Counted from the first letter of the stretch, positions 6,728 to 16,411 are shown. The stretch: DNA of 64,000 nucleotides from Aquimarina algicola (GCF_006443095.1 NZ_VFWZ01000001.1:434001-498000); one strand, 5' to 3'. Numbers and translations: made by a program. Notes: generated by a model from the letters alone, not told the origin.

Positions 6728-8518
6728 ATGGAGCATTTTATAGTATCAGCACGTAAATATCGACCACAAACATTCAAAGATGTTGTGGGGCAGCAAGCGA
6801 TTACTAATACGCTCCTTAATGCTATAGAGAATAATCATCTCGCCCAAGCGCTACTATTTACCGGTCCCAGAGGGGTAGGAAAAACTTCTTGTGCAAGAAT
6901 TCTGGCAAAAACGATTAACCAAGATGATCAACAAGATCCTGATGAAGATTTTGCATTTAATATTTTTGAACTTGATGCCGCTTCTAACAATTCTGTAGAT
7001 GATATAAGAAGTTTGATCGACCAAGTACGTATCCCTCCTCAGGTTGGAAAATACAAAGTATATATAATAGACGAGGTTCATATGCTATCGCAGGCGGCTT
7101 TCAACGCTTTTTTGAAAACATTAGAAGAACCTCCAAAACATGCTATATTCATCTTAGCCACTACTGAAAAACATAAAATTATACCTACAATTCTCTCTAG
7201 ATGTCAAATATTTGATTTCAAAAGAATTACCGTTACAGATGCAAAAAATCATTTGATGCAGGTAGCAGAACAGGAAGGAATTATTGCTGATGAAGATGCT
7301 TTGCAAATTATCGCTCAAAAAGCAGACGGTGCTATGCGTGATGCGCTCTCTATTTTTGATCGTGTAGTAAGTTTTAGTGGAAAAAACTTAACTCGCCAAG
7401 CCGTTACAGAAAATCTAAATGTTTTAGATTATGAAACCTATTTCTCTGTTACAGATCTTATTTTAGAGAACAATATTCCTCAATTACTAGTTTCATTCAA
7501 TGATATTTTGGCTCAAGGATTTGATGGGCATCATTTTATTGCAGGATTAGCTTCTCATTTTAGAGATCTTTTGGTTTGTAAAAATCAAGAAACTATTGCT
7601 TTGTTAGAAGTTGGAGAACAAACAAAAGCCAAATACCTCAATCAATCACAAAGGGCTACCCATCAATTTCTTATAAGAGGCATTGAACTTGCAAATGACT
7701 GTGATTTGAAATATAAAACCAGTCGGAATCAAAGATTGCTCGTAGAGCTTTGCTTAATGCAGCTAGCCTCTATCCTTGTTAAGGATGGAGAAAAAAAAAA
7801 TGACCCACATTACATAATACCTCCTTCATATTTCAAAGAAAAAGGAATAACGCCTGTAAAAGTTTCTTTACAACAAAAAGAAAAATCTCAACAAATTCAT
7901 TCAGAGGCATCATCTGATGCAAGTGATAATACTATTGATGTTAAGCAGGAACATAAAAATGAGGAACCTGCAATTAGTACTATTGATCAAAACAGTACGG
8001 TTTCAAATACCTCTTCTTCTTCAATAGATAAGAAATCTGATATTCCTCAAAGACAACGAAAAACCTCTGGTTTGTCATTGAGTAGTATTAGAAAAAAGAA
8101 AGAACATCAAGAAAGCAAAGTAGAGAAAGTTGTTGATCCCAAAAATCTACCTACATCAGCATTTTCTGAATCTGAAATGAAAGCGGCATGGATCGAATAT
8201 GGAAAAATGCAAGATAAAAAAGGGGAACGAATTATTGGTTCTATGTTTGCTATGAATATCCCCAAACTCAAGGGTAAAGATGTTGTGGCTCTAGAGCTTC
8301 CTAATCAATCTATGAAAGTTGATATGGAGGCGGCACAAGCTGGATTACTACAATTTTTATACAAAAAACTAGACAACTATAGCATTACGATTGATATTAC
8401 TGTAAATGAAGAGGCTTCAAAAAAATATGCGTTTACTCCTCAGGATAAATATGAAAAGCTTAGAGAAAAAAATCCTCTTATTGATAAATTACGCTCTTCT
8501 TTTGATTTAGATATCTAA
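6728..8518 (+). CDS. dnaX: DNA polymerase III subunit gamma/tau
   Basis: DnaX is the AAA+ subunit of the clamp loader. I chose ATG 6728 (596 residues) over the in-frame TTG at 6701 because the conserved family start is MEHFIVSARKYRPQTF and the predicted promoter overlaps the TTG. Visible motifs are Walker A GPRGVGKTS (46-54), Walker B IIDEVH (113-118), sensor ILATTEKHK (142-150) and arginine-finger SRC (157-159). The cysteine zinc module that normally follows Walker A is absent; a Gln/Asp-rich loop sits there instead. Domain III ends around residue 350. It is followed at 7791-7800 by ten consecutive A within codons 355-358, with TGA immediately after in the -1 frame and TAA a few codons on in the +1 frame, so slippage would give a gamma-like product of about 358 residues. 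The tau-specific tail from about 360 has a low-complexity linker and a conserved C-terminal domain from about 480. Confidence 0.95.
   Translation: MEHFIVSARKYRPQTFKDVVGQQAITNTLLNAIENNHLAQALLFTGPRGVGKTSCARILAKTINQDDQQDPDEDFAFNIFELDAASNNSVDDIRSLIDQVRIPPQVGKYKVYIIDEVHMLSQAAFNAFLKTLEEPPKHAIFILATTEKHKIIPTILSRCQIFDFKRITVTDAKNHLMQVAEQEGIIADEDALQIIAQKADGAMRDALSIFDRVVSFSGKNLTRQAVTENLNVLDYETYFSVTDLILENNIPQLLVSFNDILAQGFDGHHFIAGLASHFRDLLVCKNQETIALLEVGEQTKAKYLNQSQRATHQFLIRGIELANDCDLKYKTSRNQRLLVELCLMQLASILVKDGEKKNDPHYIIPPSYFKEKGITPVKVSLQQKEKSQQIHSEASSDASDNTIDVKQEHKNEEPAISTIDQNSTVSNTSSSSIDKKSDIPQRQRKTSGLSLSSIRKKKEHQESKVEKVVDPKNLPTSAFSESEMKAAWIEYGKMQDKKGERIIGSMFAMNIPKLKGKDVVALELPNQSMKVDMEAAQAGLLQFLYKKLDNYSITIDITVNEEASKKYAFTPQDKYEKLREKNPLIDKLRSSFDLDI
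7791..7803 (+). promoter_or_regulatory. A10 slippery run with immediate out-of-frame stop in dnaX
   Basis: Ten consecutive A (7791-7800) follow G7790 and are followed at once by TGA (7801-7803). In frame 0 this reads Glu355-Lys-Lys-Asn358-Asp. A -1 ribosomal slip, or insertion of one A by RNA polymerase, gives Lys-Lys-Lys-stop; loss of one A gives stop TAA within five further codons. Programmed frameshifting in E. coli dnaX and transcriptional slippage at an A9 run in Thermus dnaX are established precedents. No strong downstream hairpin was seen, which favours transcriptional slippage. Confidence 0.6.
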
Positions 8519-8655
8519 AAAACCTGTTTTTTGAACTATTTATTTTACCTTCTTTACCATATAAAAATCACTCTTATGCCTTTCTATTTCAAGGGTTGTT
8601 ATTTTAAACTCAACTGATCAAAAAATTGTTTTTCAGTAGTTTATACAAAAAACAC

Positions 8656-8686
8656 TTGCAATAAATACGGTTTTTCCGTAATTTTA
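8656..8686 (+). promoter_or_regulatory. Promoter with palindromic operator between -33 and -7
   Basis: TTG (8656-8658) is followed by exactly 20 bp and then TAATTTTA (8679-8686), one mismatch from TAnnTTTG. The palindrome TACGG-TTTTT-CCGTA (8666-8680) fills the spacer and its right arm touches the -7 element. The ATG of the 84-residue protein lies 33 bp downstream. A protein bound here would block or bend the promoter. The hairpin could alternatively serve as a weak terminator for dnaX. Confidence 0.45.
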
Positions 8687-8718
8687 TCATAACCCAAAAT
8701 TTAAAAAATTGACTACTT

Positions 8719-8973
8719 ATGTATAAAATTACTCCCGATCAAGAATTTAACAATAGAAGTTTAGATTCAAAATATCATGAAATGTGGAATCGAGGAAAGC
8801 ACATTCTTACAATAAATGATAGAAACAGAGATTTTTATTATTGTTTTTTCTCTATAGATAACCTTTTTTACGTTAAAGCTGTTTACAATAAAGTTAATGA
8901 AAAAATTATTGCCATCAAAAGCTTTACCGACACTAGTGAATTGCTTTTTTACCTAAGAGAAGATTTTTCTTAA
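8719..8973 (+). CDS. Small protein of unknown function, 84 residues
   Basis: This is a small, soluble, aromatic-rich protein with no signal peptide or membrane segment. Its N-terminal part (residues 1-35) is polar, and the remainder forms predicted strands (DFYYCFFSIDN, LFYVKAVYNK) ending in a helix (SELLFYLREDF). I recognise no family. It sits alone behind dnaX with its own predicted promoter carrying a palindrome, and its stop is one base before the stop of the convergent proline dehydrogenase gene. The frame has a plausible start and codon use like its neighbours, so it is likely real. Confidence 0.6.
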   Translation: MYKITPDQEFNNRSLDSKYHEMWNRGKHILTINDRNRDFYYCFFSIDNLFYVKAVYNKVNEKIIAIKSFTDTSELLFYLREDFS

Positions 8974-8974
8974 T

Positions 8975-10147
8975 TTATAGTTTTCTCCTTTTTTTCTCGT
9001 GAGATAACAGGTTTAATTCTCTGCTGGTCTGCCCTGCTACAGAGGTATTTTCTTCTGCTCTACGGATTAGATACGGCATTACATCTCTTACCGGTCCAAA
9101 AGGAAGGTACTTGGCCACATTATAACCATCAGCAGCTTGATTAAAACTGATATGATCACTCATGCCATACAACTGTCCGAACCATACTCTGGCATCGTCT
9201 TTTGCAATAGCAAGCTCATTCATGATTTGCATGGCTAGATAACTACTTTCTTCATTGTGAGTACCTACGAATACAGATATATCTTTAATGTTTTCTAGAA
9301 TATACCGTAATGTAGTATTAAAATTTGCATCGGTATGTGCTTTATCTTTGCAAATCGGTGTAGGATATCCTTTCTCTATAGCGCGTTCATTTTCCTTTTC
9401 CATATACGCACCGCGAACAATTTTAACTCCAATTTTATATCCGTATACTCTTGCTTCTTCATGCAAACGCTGTAAATACTGAAAACGATCGTGTCTATAC
9501 AATTGCAATGTATTGTAAATAATCACATTTTCTCGATTGTATTTTCGCATCATTTTGGCTACTACTTCGTCTGCTGCATCCTGCATCCAACTTTCTTCTG
9601 CATCAATGAGCAGGGCAACACCACAATCATAAGCTTTCTTGCATAGGATATCAAAACGTTCTTCTATTCTCTCCCATTCTTTTGTTTCGCTATCTGTTAA
9701 TGGTGTTCCTTCAGACTTTTTTTGCCAGATTAAAAACCTTCCTAATCCTGTGGGTTTAAAAACCCCAAAGGGCATAGCATCTTTTTGATCAGCAAATTCT
9801 AGTAGTTCTATAGTTTTTTGTAAAACCGCATCAAATTGAGCCTCTTCTTCTTTACCCTCTACAGAATAATCTAGTACAGAGCATACTTTTTTTGCATACA
9901 TCTTATCAACAACGGGTAAACAATCTTCTTCATTAACGCCTCCACAAAAATGATCAAATACTGTAGCTCTTATCAATCCTTGTACAGGTAAATGTGCCTT
10001 GATTGCAAAATTAGTTACAGCAGTACCAATTCGTACAAGAGGTTCATTGGCAATCATTTTAAATAAAAAATATGCTCTCTCTAATTCTGAATCACTTTTG
10101 AGAGAGAATGCTACTTCTGTATTTTCAAACAGTTGATTTTGACTCAT
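8975..10147 (-). CDS. Proline dehydrogenase
   Basis: This 390-residue, stand-alone proline dehydrogenase oxidises L-proline to 1-pyrroline-5-carboxylate and passes electrons to quinone via FAD. The (beta/alpha)8 barrel motifs are visible: IDAEESW (181-187), KIVRGAYMEKE (242-252), FGQLYGMSD (323-331), YLPFGPVRDVMPYL (347-360) and the proline-carboxylate-binding Arg pair RR at 362-363. It is not fused to P5C dehydrogenase as in PutA. The gene is divergent from aroB; a TAnnTTTG element lies upstream on the minus strand. Confidence 0.93.
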   Translation of the reverse strand: MSQNQLFENTEVAFSLKSDSELERAYFLFKMIANEPLVRIGTAVTNFAIKAHLPVQGLIRATVFDHFCGGVNEEDCLPVVDKMYAKKVCSVLDYSVEGKEEEAQFDAVLQKTIELLEFADQKDAMPFGVFKPTGLGRFLIWQKKSEGTPLTDSETKEWERIEERFDILCKKAYDCGVALLIDAEESWMQDAADEVVAKMMRKYNRENVIIYNTLQLYRHDRFQYLQRLHEEARVYGYKIGVKIVRGAYMEKENERAIEKGYPTPICKDKAHTDANFNTTLRYILENIKDISVFVGTHNEESSYLAMQIMNELAIAKDDARVWFGQLYGMSDHISFNQAADGYNVAKYLPFGPVRDVMPYLIRRAEENTSVAGQTSRELNLLSHEKKRRKL

Positions 10148-10242
10148 TAATGCTTTTTTTTAAGAATCTTTAATTTTTGGCTAAACATAATGCAAATACC
10201 ATTACTTTTTAACCATAATTAATGATTAATTTATCATATCTG

Positions 10243-10250
10243 CAAATATA
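10243..10250 (-). promoter_or_regulatory. Predicted -7 promoter element for proline dehydrogenase
   Basis: On the minus strand TATATTTG matches TAnnTTTG, with a TTG 23 bp further upstream (10274-10276), within the range reported for Flavobacterium promoters. It lies about 95 bp before the start codon. Confidence 0.45.
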
Positions 10251-10316
10251 GAACTTGTGAGTTTATTTTATTGCAAATTCTACTTAATTTCGCGGTCTAT
10301 TATATAATCATAAGTA

Positions 10317-11390
10317 ATGAAACCTATAATTTCTAAAGATTCTACCGTATACTTTGGTAATGAGTGTTATAATGCTCTTAATACTTATCTTTCATCAGCA
10401 AATCATTCTAAAATCTGCATTTTGGTAGATAATAATACGCATGAGTATTGTTTGTCATTATTCATGAGTAAAATTGAAGGCGAATATGATATAGAAGTTA
10501 TAGAGATTGAAGCAGGAGAAATACATAAAAATATTGAAACCTGTAGTGGTGTCTGGAATGCTCTTGCAGAATTAGGCATGGATCGTAAAAGCCTTTTAAT
10601 AAATTTAGGAGGTGGCGTGATTACTGATCTTGGAGGATTTATTGCCTGTACTTATAAAAGAGGAATTAATTATATTAATATCCCTACTTCATTATTAGCT
10701 ATGGTAGACGCTTCTGTTGGAGGCAAGACAGGAGTTGATTTAGGCAATCTGAAAAATATGGTTGGTGTCATTAGTGAATCTGAAATGGTTTTGATCGATA
10801 CTGAGTATTTACACACTTTACCAATTAATCAAATGTGTAGCGGATTTGCAGAAATTTTGAAACATGGGCTTATTCAAGATAGGCAATACTGGAATACTAT
10901 TAGCGATCTCTCACAGCTACAACTTGAAGATCTTGATATAATGATCTATGATTCTGTTGTGATTAAAAATAATATCGTCAAAAAAGATCCTACTGAGCAA
11001 AATATCAGAAAATATTTGAATTTTGGGCATACACTAGGTCATGCAATAGAATCTTTTTATTTGACTCATCCCGAAAAACCAACTTTACTACATGGTGAAG
11101 CAATTGCTATCGGAATGATCATGGAATCATTTTTATCTACAGAAGTATCTTCTTTGACAAAAGATGAACTAGAGGAAATTACAACTATTATTTTGGCTAC
11201 TTTTTCTAAAATTGACATAGATCCAGAAGATTACAAAGCAATAATCGAACTTCTTGTATATGATAAAAAGAATGAAAATGGTAATGTCTATTTTGTTTTG
11301 CTAAATACCATCGGAGAAGCAAAATACAACTGTACTGTCCCAGAAGAGTTGGTTTTTAAAGCTTTTGATTACTACGCTTCAATACAATAA
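10317..11390 (+). CDS. aroB: 3-dehydroquinate synthase
   Basis: AroB makes 3-dehydroquinate from DAHP in the shikimate pathway, using NAD and zinc. At 357 residues it has family length. The NAD-binding section LLINLGGGVITDLGGFIA is at 93-110, followed by SVGGKTGVDLGNLKN (133-147). The three zinc ligands are visible in GFAEILKHG (Glu), FGHTLGHAIE (His) and LLHGEAIAIGM (His). It starts at ATG 10317. It is divergent from proline dehydrogenase and followed after 53 bp by an unknown membrane-anchored protein. Confidence 0.95.
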   Translation: MKPIISKDSTVYFGNECYNALNTYLSSANHSKICILVDNNTHEYCLSLFMSKIEGEYDIEVIEIEAGEIHKNIETCSGVWNALAELGMDRKSLLINLGGGVITDLGGFIACTYKRGINYINIPTSLLAMVDASVGGKTGVDLGNLKNMVGVISESEMVLIDTEYLHTLPINQMCSGFAEILKHGLIQDRQYWNTISDLSQLQLEDLDIMIYDSVVIKNNIVKKDPTEQNIRKYLNFGHTLGHAIESFYLTHPEKPTLLHGEAIAIGMIMESFLSTEVSSLTKDELEEITTIILATFSKIDIDPEDYKAIIELLVYDKKNENGNVYFVLLNTIGEAKYNCTVPEELVFKAFDYYASIQ

Positions 11391-11443
11391 CTAAGAAATG
11401 TAACGTATATTTTTACTTATACATTCGCTAAACAGGACTTATT

Positions 11444-12157
11444 TTGAAAAAGAAACTGCTCAAAATTCTTAAAATTACCATACTAAGTGTAGTAATTGTT
11501 GTTACCCTGGTAATATCATTGACATATTTTATTTTGAATGAAGAACTCCCGACAGGAGAAAGAGGAAAAGTAGCAGATGATTTTGCTCTAAAAGTTTTGG
11601 AGGCTGTTCAACATGATGCTTATGTAAAGACAGAACATTTTCAATGGACGTTTAGAAATCAGCATCATTATACTTGGGATCGTAATCAAAATATCGTATT
11701 GGTACAATGGGAGGATTATGAAATACTATTACATCTTAATAATCATTCAAAAAGCTATGTAAAAAAGCCTTCGAATATAGCAGAAAAAGAAAAACAAAAG
11801 CTACTTAATAAAGCATTAGATTTTTTTAATAATGATTCTTTTTGGGTTGTTGCACCACATAAGCTTTTTGACAAAGGAACTACAAGACAGTTAATACCTT
11901 TAGATAATGATCAAAAAGGATTACTTGTCACATATGCCTCTGGAGGATCTACACCCGGAGATTCTTATTTATGGAAAGTAGATAAAAATTATCTTCCTAC
12001 AAGCTATAAAATGTGGGTGTCTATTATTCCTATTGGTGGTCTTGAAGCCACATGGGAAGATTGGATGACCACAGAAAGCGGCGCATATTTGTCGCAAGCA
12101 CACAAATTATTAGGATTAGAAATTCCTATTTCTAATATGAGAGCGTGGAACAACTAA
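11444..12157 (+). CDS. Membrane-anchored protein of unknown function
   Basis: This 237-residue protein starts at a TTG (11444); no suitable ATG lies near, and the N-terminus MKKKLLKILK followed by a hydrophobic segment (residues 10-32) supports that start. One transmembrane helix anchors a periplasmic domain rich in Trp and aromatics (WTFRNQHHYTWDR, SFWVVAPHKLFDKG, TYASGGSTPGDSYLWKVD). The pattern is reminiscent of LolA/outer-membrane sorting folds, but I cannot confirm this. It follows aroB on the same strand and may be co-transcribed. Confidence 0.7.
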   Translation: MKKKLLKILKITILSVVIVVTLVISLTYFILNEELPTGERGKVADDFALKVLEAVQHDAYVKTEHFQWTFRNQHHYTWDRNQNIVLVQWEDYEILLHLNNHSKSYVKKPSNIAEKEKQKLLNKALDFFNNDSFWVVAPHKLFDKGTTRQLIPLDNDQKGLLVTYASGGSTPGDSYLWKVDKNYLPTSYKMWVSIIPIGGLEATWEDWMTTESGAYLSQAHKLLGLEIPISNMRAWNN

Positions 12158-12170
12158 TCCTCGTTTTAAT

Positions 12171-12701
12171 TTATGATTTACCTTTGCTACTCCCTACAAA
12201 TTGATGTGACTTATTTTTGAATAAGACATTAAATGTTGTTAAACTACCATAAATTCGAGTAATATATTGTTGTAAATCCACTTTTTCCTGATCATCAAGA
12301 GAAGAACTACTATTAATTTTCTGTTCCATTACACGAATTCTATCTCGAACCATTACAATTTTGTGAAAAAATGTCTCAATAGGAATTTCTTTAGACGCTA
12401 GATTGGTATCATTTGGTTCTAAAATGAGTTTTCCTCCCTTCCATTTATCAGCTATCGTTACAATTTCAGAAATATCACTATAGTTTTTTATAATTTGTTT
12501 TAATGTTTTTTCTACTTCATAAAAACTTATAGTATCAACTTCATCTTCTACTCCTTCTATCACCTCAAAATCCTCATTTACATCTATCGTTTCTAATCCA
12601 TTTTCAATAAAAGTTACCCAATACATCTTAGAAGTAACATTAGTAACTACTCCTAAACCGTATTTTTCGTGTTTAATTCGTGATCCTATACCTAATATCA
12701 T
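12171..12701 (-). CDS. Tudor/SH3-like protein of unknown function
   Basis: This is a 176-residue cytoplasmic protein. Residues 1-45 (IGSRIKHEKYGLGVVTNV onward) resemble the SH3/Tudor-like module found at the end of PcrA/UvrD helicases and in other nucleic-acid-associated proteins, which typically reads 'G..V.H..YG.G.V'. The rest is helical (residues 55-170) with no motif I recognise. It is convergent with the upstream membrane protein gene and divergent from uvrA. Location beside uvrA might hint at a DNA-related role, but this is weak inference. Confidence 0.65.
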   Translation of the reverse strand: MILGIGSRIKHEKYGLGVVTNVTSKMYWVTFIENGLETIDVNEDFEVIEGVEDEVDTISFYEVEKTLKQIIKNYSDISEIVTIADKWKGGKLILEPNDTNLASKEIPIETFFHKIVMVRDRIRVMEQKINSSSSLDDQEKVDLQQYITRIYGSLTTFNVLFKNKSHQFVGSSKGKS

Positions 12702-12826
12702 ATTTTTATAATTTTAAGGCTAAAATACTAAAGTGGCTTCAAAAAACTTGAATCAACATTAGGTAATAGTAAAGCTTTTAACAAAAACCTAAAGTAAAGC
12801 TATTTTAGAAAAAGAATTCAAATACC

Positions 12827-12834
12827 TACATTTG
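12827..12834 (+). promoter_or_regulatory. Predicted -7 promoter element for uvrA
   Basis: TACATTTG, followed by C, matches TAnnTTTG and lies 19 bp before the uvrA ATG at 12854, which predicts a very short leader. Confidence 0.45.
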
Positions 12835-12853
12835 CAATCTTGGTTTAGAATTT

Positions 12854-15694
12854 ATGGTTGTATCAGAAGAAAATATTAAAGTTTTAGGGGCTAGAGTTCA
12901 TAACTTAAAAAATATAGATGTAACAATTCCTCGCGAAAAACTAGTCGTTATTACCGGTTTATCAGGTTCAGGCAAATCATCTTTGGCATTTGATACCATT
13001 TATGCAGAAGGTCAAAGAAGGTATATCGAAACATTTTCGGCTTATGCAAGACAATTTTTGGGAGGTTTAGAACGTCCGGACGTTGATAAAATTGATGGAC
13101 TGTCTCCAGTTATAGCAATAGAGCAGAAAACAACCAGTAAAAGCCCGAGAAGTACCGTAGGAACAATTACGGAGATTTACGATTTTTTAAGGTTACTATT
13201 TGCAAGAGCCAGCGATGCTTATAGTTACAATACCGGAGAAAAAATGGTAAGTTATAGTGATGAGCAAATAAAAGATCTTATCATACAAGATTTTTCCGGA
13301 AAAAAAATTAATATCCTTGCTCCAATTATAAGATCTCGAAAAGGGCATTATCGAGAATTATTTGAACAAATTGCAAAACAAGGATTTGTAAAAGTACGTA
13401 CTGATGGCGAAATAAGAGATATAACCAAGGGGATGAAACTTGATCGATACAAAACCCATGATATCGAAATCGTTATTGATCGATTACAAGTAGCAGAAGA
13501 TCAAGAGAATTCTAAACGACTCATGGAAACCATTAATACAGCAATGTATCATGGTGATGATGTATTAATGGTTATAGAACAAGGAGCTAAAGAAGCTAGA
13601 TTTTTTAGCCGTAGTTTAATGTGTCCTTCTAGTGGAATCTCTTATCCCAATCCAGAGCCCAATAATTTTTCATTCAATTCTCCTAAAGGAGCATGTCCTA
13701 AGTGTAATGGAATTGGTAGTCTATATGAAGTAAATATCAAAAAAATTATACCTGACGATAGTAAATCTATCAAAAACGGAGGACTCGTTCCGCAAGGGCC
13801 GCAAAAAAACAATTGGATTTTCAAACAATTAGAACTGATTGCACAACGATTCAATTTCAAATTAAGTGATCCTATACATTCTATACCAGAAGAAGCCATG
13901 GAGATCATTCTATATGGAGGGAAAGAAAAGTTTACGGTAAATAGTAAAACTTTAGGAGTAAAACGCGACTATAAAATTGATTTTGAAGGAGTTGCTACTT
14001 TTATAGAAAACACCTACAAGAATAGTGATTCTACCTCTTTAAAAAGATGGGCTAAAGACTTTATGGACAATATAGAATGTCCGGAATGTAATGGATCAAG
14101 ATTACGCAAAGAATCTCTTTATTTTAAGGTAAATGGAAAAAATATTGCAGAATTAGCTGCAATGGATATTATAGAACTTTCTGATTGGTTTAGAGAGTTA
14201 CCAAATGCTCTTACAGAAAAACAAAAAAAGATATCAGGAGAGATTTTAAAAGAAATTAATGCTCGTTTACAGTTCTTGGTTGATGTTGGGCTTACATACC
14301 TTTCTCTTAACCGAAGTAGTAAATCTTTATCCGGTGGAGAAGCGCAACGCATTCGCCTAGCAACACAAATAGGATCTCAATTAGTTGGAGTATTATACAT
14401 TCTTGATGAACCTAGCATAGGTTTACACCAGAGAGATAATGAAAAACTAATCAATTCTTTGGTTCAACTTAGAGATATTGGTAATTCTGTTATTGTAGTA
14501 GAACATGACAAAGATATGATCGAGCGAGCTGATCATGTAATTGATATTGGCCCTTTTGCAGGTAAGCATGGAGGAGAAATCATAAGCGAAGGCACTCCAA
14601 AACAACTTGAGGCACACAATACTTTAACCGCAGACTATCTGAACGGAAAAAAGCAAATTGAAGTTCCTAAAAAAAGACGAAAAGGAAATGGTAAAACTAT
14701 TTCTTTGAAAGGAGCCTCAGGAAACAATCTCAAAAATGTATCTATAGATATTCCTTTAGGAAAAATGATTGCAGTTACAGGAGTTTCAGGAAGTGGAAAA
14801 TCTACACTTATCAATGAGACCTTATACCCTATTCTGAATGCACATTACTTTAATGGTGTAAAGAAACCTATGCCTTATAAGAGCATAAAAGGTTTAGAGC
14901 ATGCAGACAAAGTAATTGACATCAATCAATCTCCTATCGGAAGAACTCCAAGATCAAACCCTGCTACATATACAGGTGTATTCTCTGAGATTAGAAGTCT
15001 CTTTGCAAAGACGCCAGAAGCGATGATTCGTGGTTATAAACCCGGTCGTTTTAGTTTTAATGTTCAAGGCGGTAGATGCGAAACATGTAAGGGAGGTGGA
15101 TTACGAGTAATCGAAATGAATTTTTTACCCGACGTATATGTAGAATGCGAAACCTGTCAAGGTAAACGATTTAACAGAGAAACACTAGAAATCAGATACA
15201 AAGGAAAATCAATTTCTGACGTTTTGGAAATGACAATTAATGAAGCTTGCCTATTTTTTGAACATATCCCCAAAATTTTCAGAAAACTAAAGACAATACA
15301 AAATGTAGGATTAGGTTATATAACTCTTGGGCAACAATCTACTACTCTATCTGGTGGAGAAGCACAAAGAATTAAATTAGCTACAGAATTATCAAAAAGA
15401 GATACAGGTAATACCTTTTACATTTTAGATGAACCTACGACAGGGCTTCATTTTGAAGACATTCGCGTACTCATGGAAGTGCTGAATGAACTTGTTGACA
15501 AGGGAAATACAGTACTCATCATAGAACACAATTTAGATGTGATTAAAATGGCTGATCATATCATTGATATCGGTTACGAAGGTGGAAAAAATGGAGGAAA
15601 AGTAGTAGCAAAAGGTACTCCTGAACAAATTATTAAAGATAAAAAAAGTTATACTGCACGATTCTTAAAGAAAGAATTAGGCGTTTTACAATAA
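12854..15694 (+). CDS. uvrA: Excinuclease ABC subunit A
   Basis: UvrA is the damage-recognition ATPase of nucleotide excision repair. The 946-residue length is typical. Both ABC modules are complete: Walker [10 protein letters not shown] near residue 35 and GVSGSGKST near 645, and ABC signatures [13 protein letters not shown] and [13 protein letters not shown]. The first zinc module shows CPKCNGIGS and CPECNGSR, and the second CETCKGGG and CETCQGKRF. The UvrB-interacting region lies between the first Walker A and first zinc module. The LOG-family gene starts 14 bp downstream, so the two probably form an operon. No SOS box was sought or seen. Confidence 0.97.
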   Translation: MVVSEENIKVLGARVHNLKNIDVTIPREKLVVITGLSGSGKSSLAFDTIYAEGQRRYIETFSAYARQFLGGLERPDVDKIDGLSPVIAIEQKTTSKSPRSTVGTITEIYDFLRLLFARASDAYSYNTGEKMVSYSDEQIKDLIIQDFSGKKINILAPIIRSRKGHYRELFEQIAKQGFVKVRTDGEIRDITKGMKLDRYKTHDIEIVIDRLQVAEDQENSKRLMETINTAMYHGDDVLMVIEQGAKEARFFSRSLMCPSSGISYPNPEPNNFSFNSPKGACPKCNGIGSLYEVNIKKIIPDDSKSIKNGGLVPQGPQKNNWIFKQLELIAQRFNFKLSDPIHSIPEEAMEIILYGGKEKFTVNSKTLGVKRDYKIDFEGVATFIENTYKNSDSTSLKRWAKDFMDNIECPECNGSRLRKESLYFKVNGKNIAELAAMDIIELSDWFRELPNALTEKQKKISGEILKEINARLQFLVDVGLTYLSLNRSSKSLSGGEAQRIRLATQIGSQLVGVLYILDEPSIGLHQRDNEKLINSLVQLRDIGNSVIVVEHDKDMIERADHVIDIGPFAGKHGGEIISEGTPKQLEAHNTLTADYLNGKKQIEVPKKRRKGNGKTISLKGASGNNLKNVSIDIPLGKMIAVTGVSGSGKSTLINETLYPILNAHYFNGVKKPMPYKSIKGLEHADKVIDINQSPIGRTPRSNPATYTGVFSEIRSLFAKTPEAMIRGYKPGRFSFNVQGGRCETCKGGGLRVIEMNFLPDVYVECETCQGKRFNRETLEIRYKGKSISDVLEMTINEACLFFEHIPKIFRKLKTIQNVGLGYITLGQQSTTLSGGEAQRIKLATELSKRDTGNTFYILDEPTTGLHFEDIRVLMEVLNELVDKGNTVLIIEHNLDVIKMADHIIDIGYEGGKNGGKVVAKGTPEQIIKDKKSYTARFLKKELGVLQ

Positions 15695-15708
15695 AAAGAA
15701 AATATTTT

Positions 15709-16398
15709 ATGAGAAAAGAACAACATCATAAAGGTTGGAATGAAATCAAAACTAATGATTCATGGGCAATTTTTAAAATCATGGGAGAATTCGTTAACGG
15801 ATTTGAAAAAATGAGTAAAATAGGTCCTTGTGTATCAATATTTGGATCTGCCAGAACAAAAACAGATAATAAATATTATGAATTAGCAGTTCAAGTAGCA
15901 AAAGAAATTGTAGATCATGGTTATGGTGTGATTACAGGAGGTGGTCCCGGAATAATGGAAGCAGGAAATAAAGGTGCTCATCTGGGAGGTGGAACTTCTG
16001 TAGGACTTAATATCGATTTACCATTTGAGCAACATAATAATCCATATATAGACAGTGATAAGAGTCTTGATTTTGATTACTTTTTTGTTCGTAAAGTAAT
16101 GTTTGTTAAATATTCACAAGGATTTGTAGTCATGCCAGGAGGATTTGGTACCCTAGATGAGCTTTTTGAAGCAATGACATTAATTCAAACAAAAAAAATA
16201 GATAAATTTCCTATTATATTAGTAAGTACTGAGTTTTGGGGAGGACTTATTGACTGGGTTAAAAATACACTTTTAGAAAAATTTGGAAATATTAGTCCAG
16301 AAGATTTAAATCTTATACACATGGTAGATACTCCCGAAGAAGTACTACAAATATTAGATAAATTCTATGCTGAATATAATTTAAGTCCTAATTTTTAA
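15709..16398 (+). CDS. LOG family protein (TIGR00730), probable nucleotide phosphoribohydrolase
   Basis: This 229-residue Rossmann-fold protein carries the LOG family signatures GGGPGIMEAGNKGA (about residues 77-90) and PGGFGTLDELFE (about 142-153). Characterised members cleave cytokinin or purine nucleoside 5'-monophosphates to free base and ribose 5-phosphate; many are still labelled 'lysine decarboxylase', which is incorrect. The gene is 14 bp downstream of uvrA and likely co-transcribed. An 11-bp inverted repeat follows the stop. Confidence 0.9.
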   Translation: MRKEQHHKGWNEIKTNDSWAIFKIMGEFVNGFEKMSKIGPCVSIFGSARTKTDNKYYELAVQVAKEIVDHGYGVITGGGPGIMEAGNKGAHLGGGTSVGLNIDLPFEQHNNPYIDSDKSLDFDYFFVRKVMFVKYSQGFVVMPGGFGTLDELFEAMTLIQTKKIDKFPIILVSTEFWGGLIDWVKNTLLEKFGNISPEDLNLIHMVDTPEEVLQILDKFYAEYNLSPNF

Positions 16399-16411
16399 CC
16401 AATAAGTGGTA

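Noticed and set aside
15709-16398. Lysine decarboxylase as the function of the LOG-family protein
   Set aside because: The PGGFGTLDE motif belongs to LOG phosphoribohydrolases; a PLP-binding site is absent.
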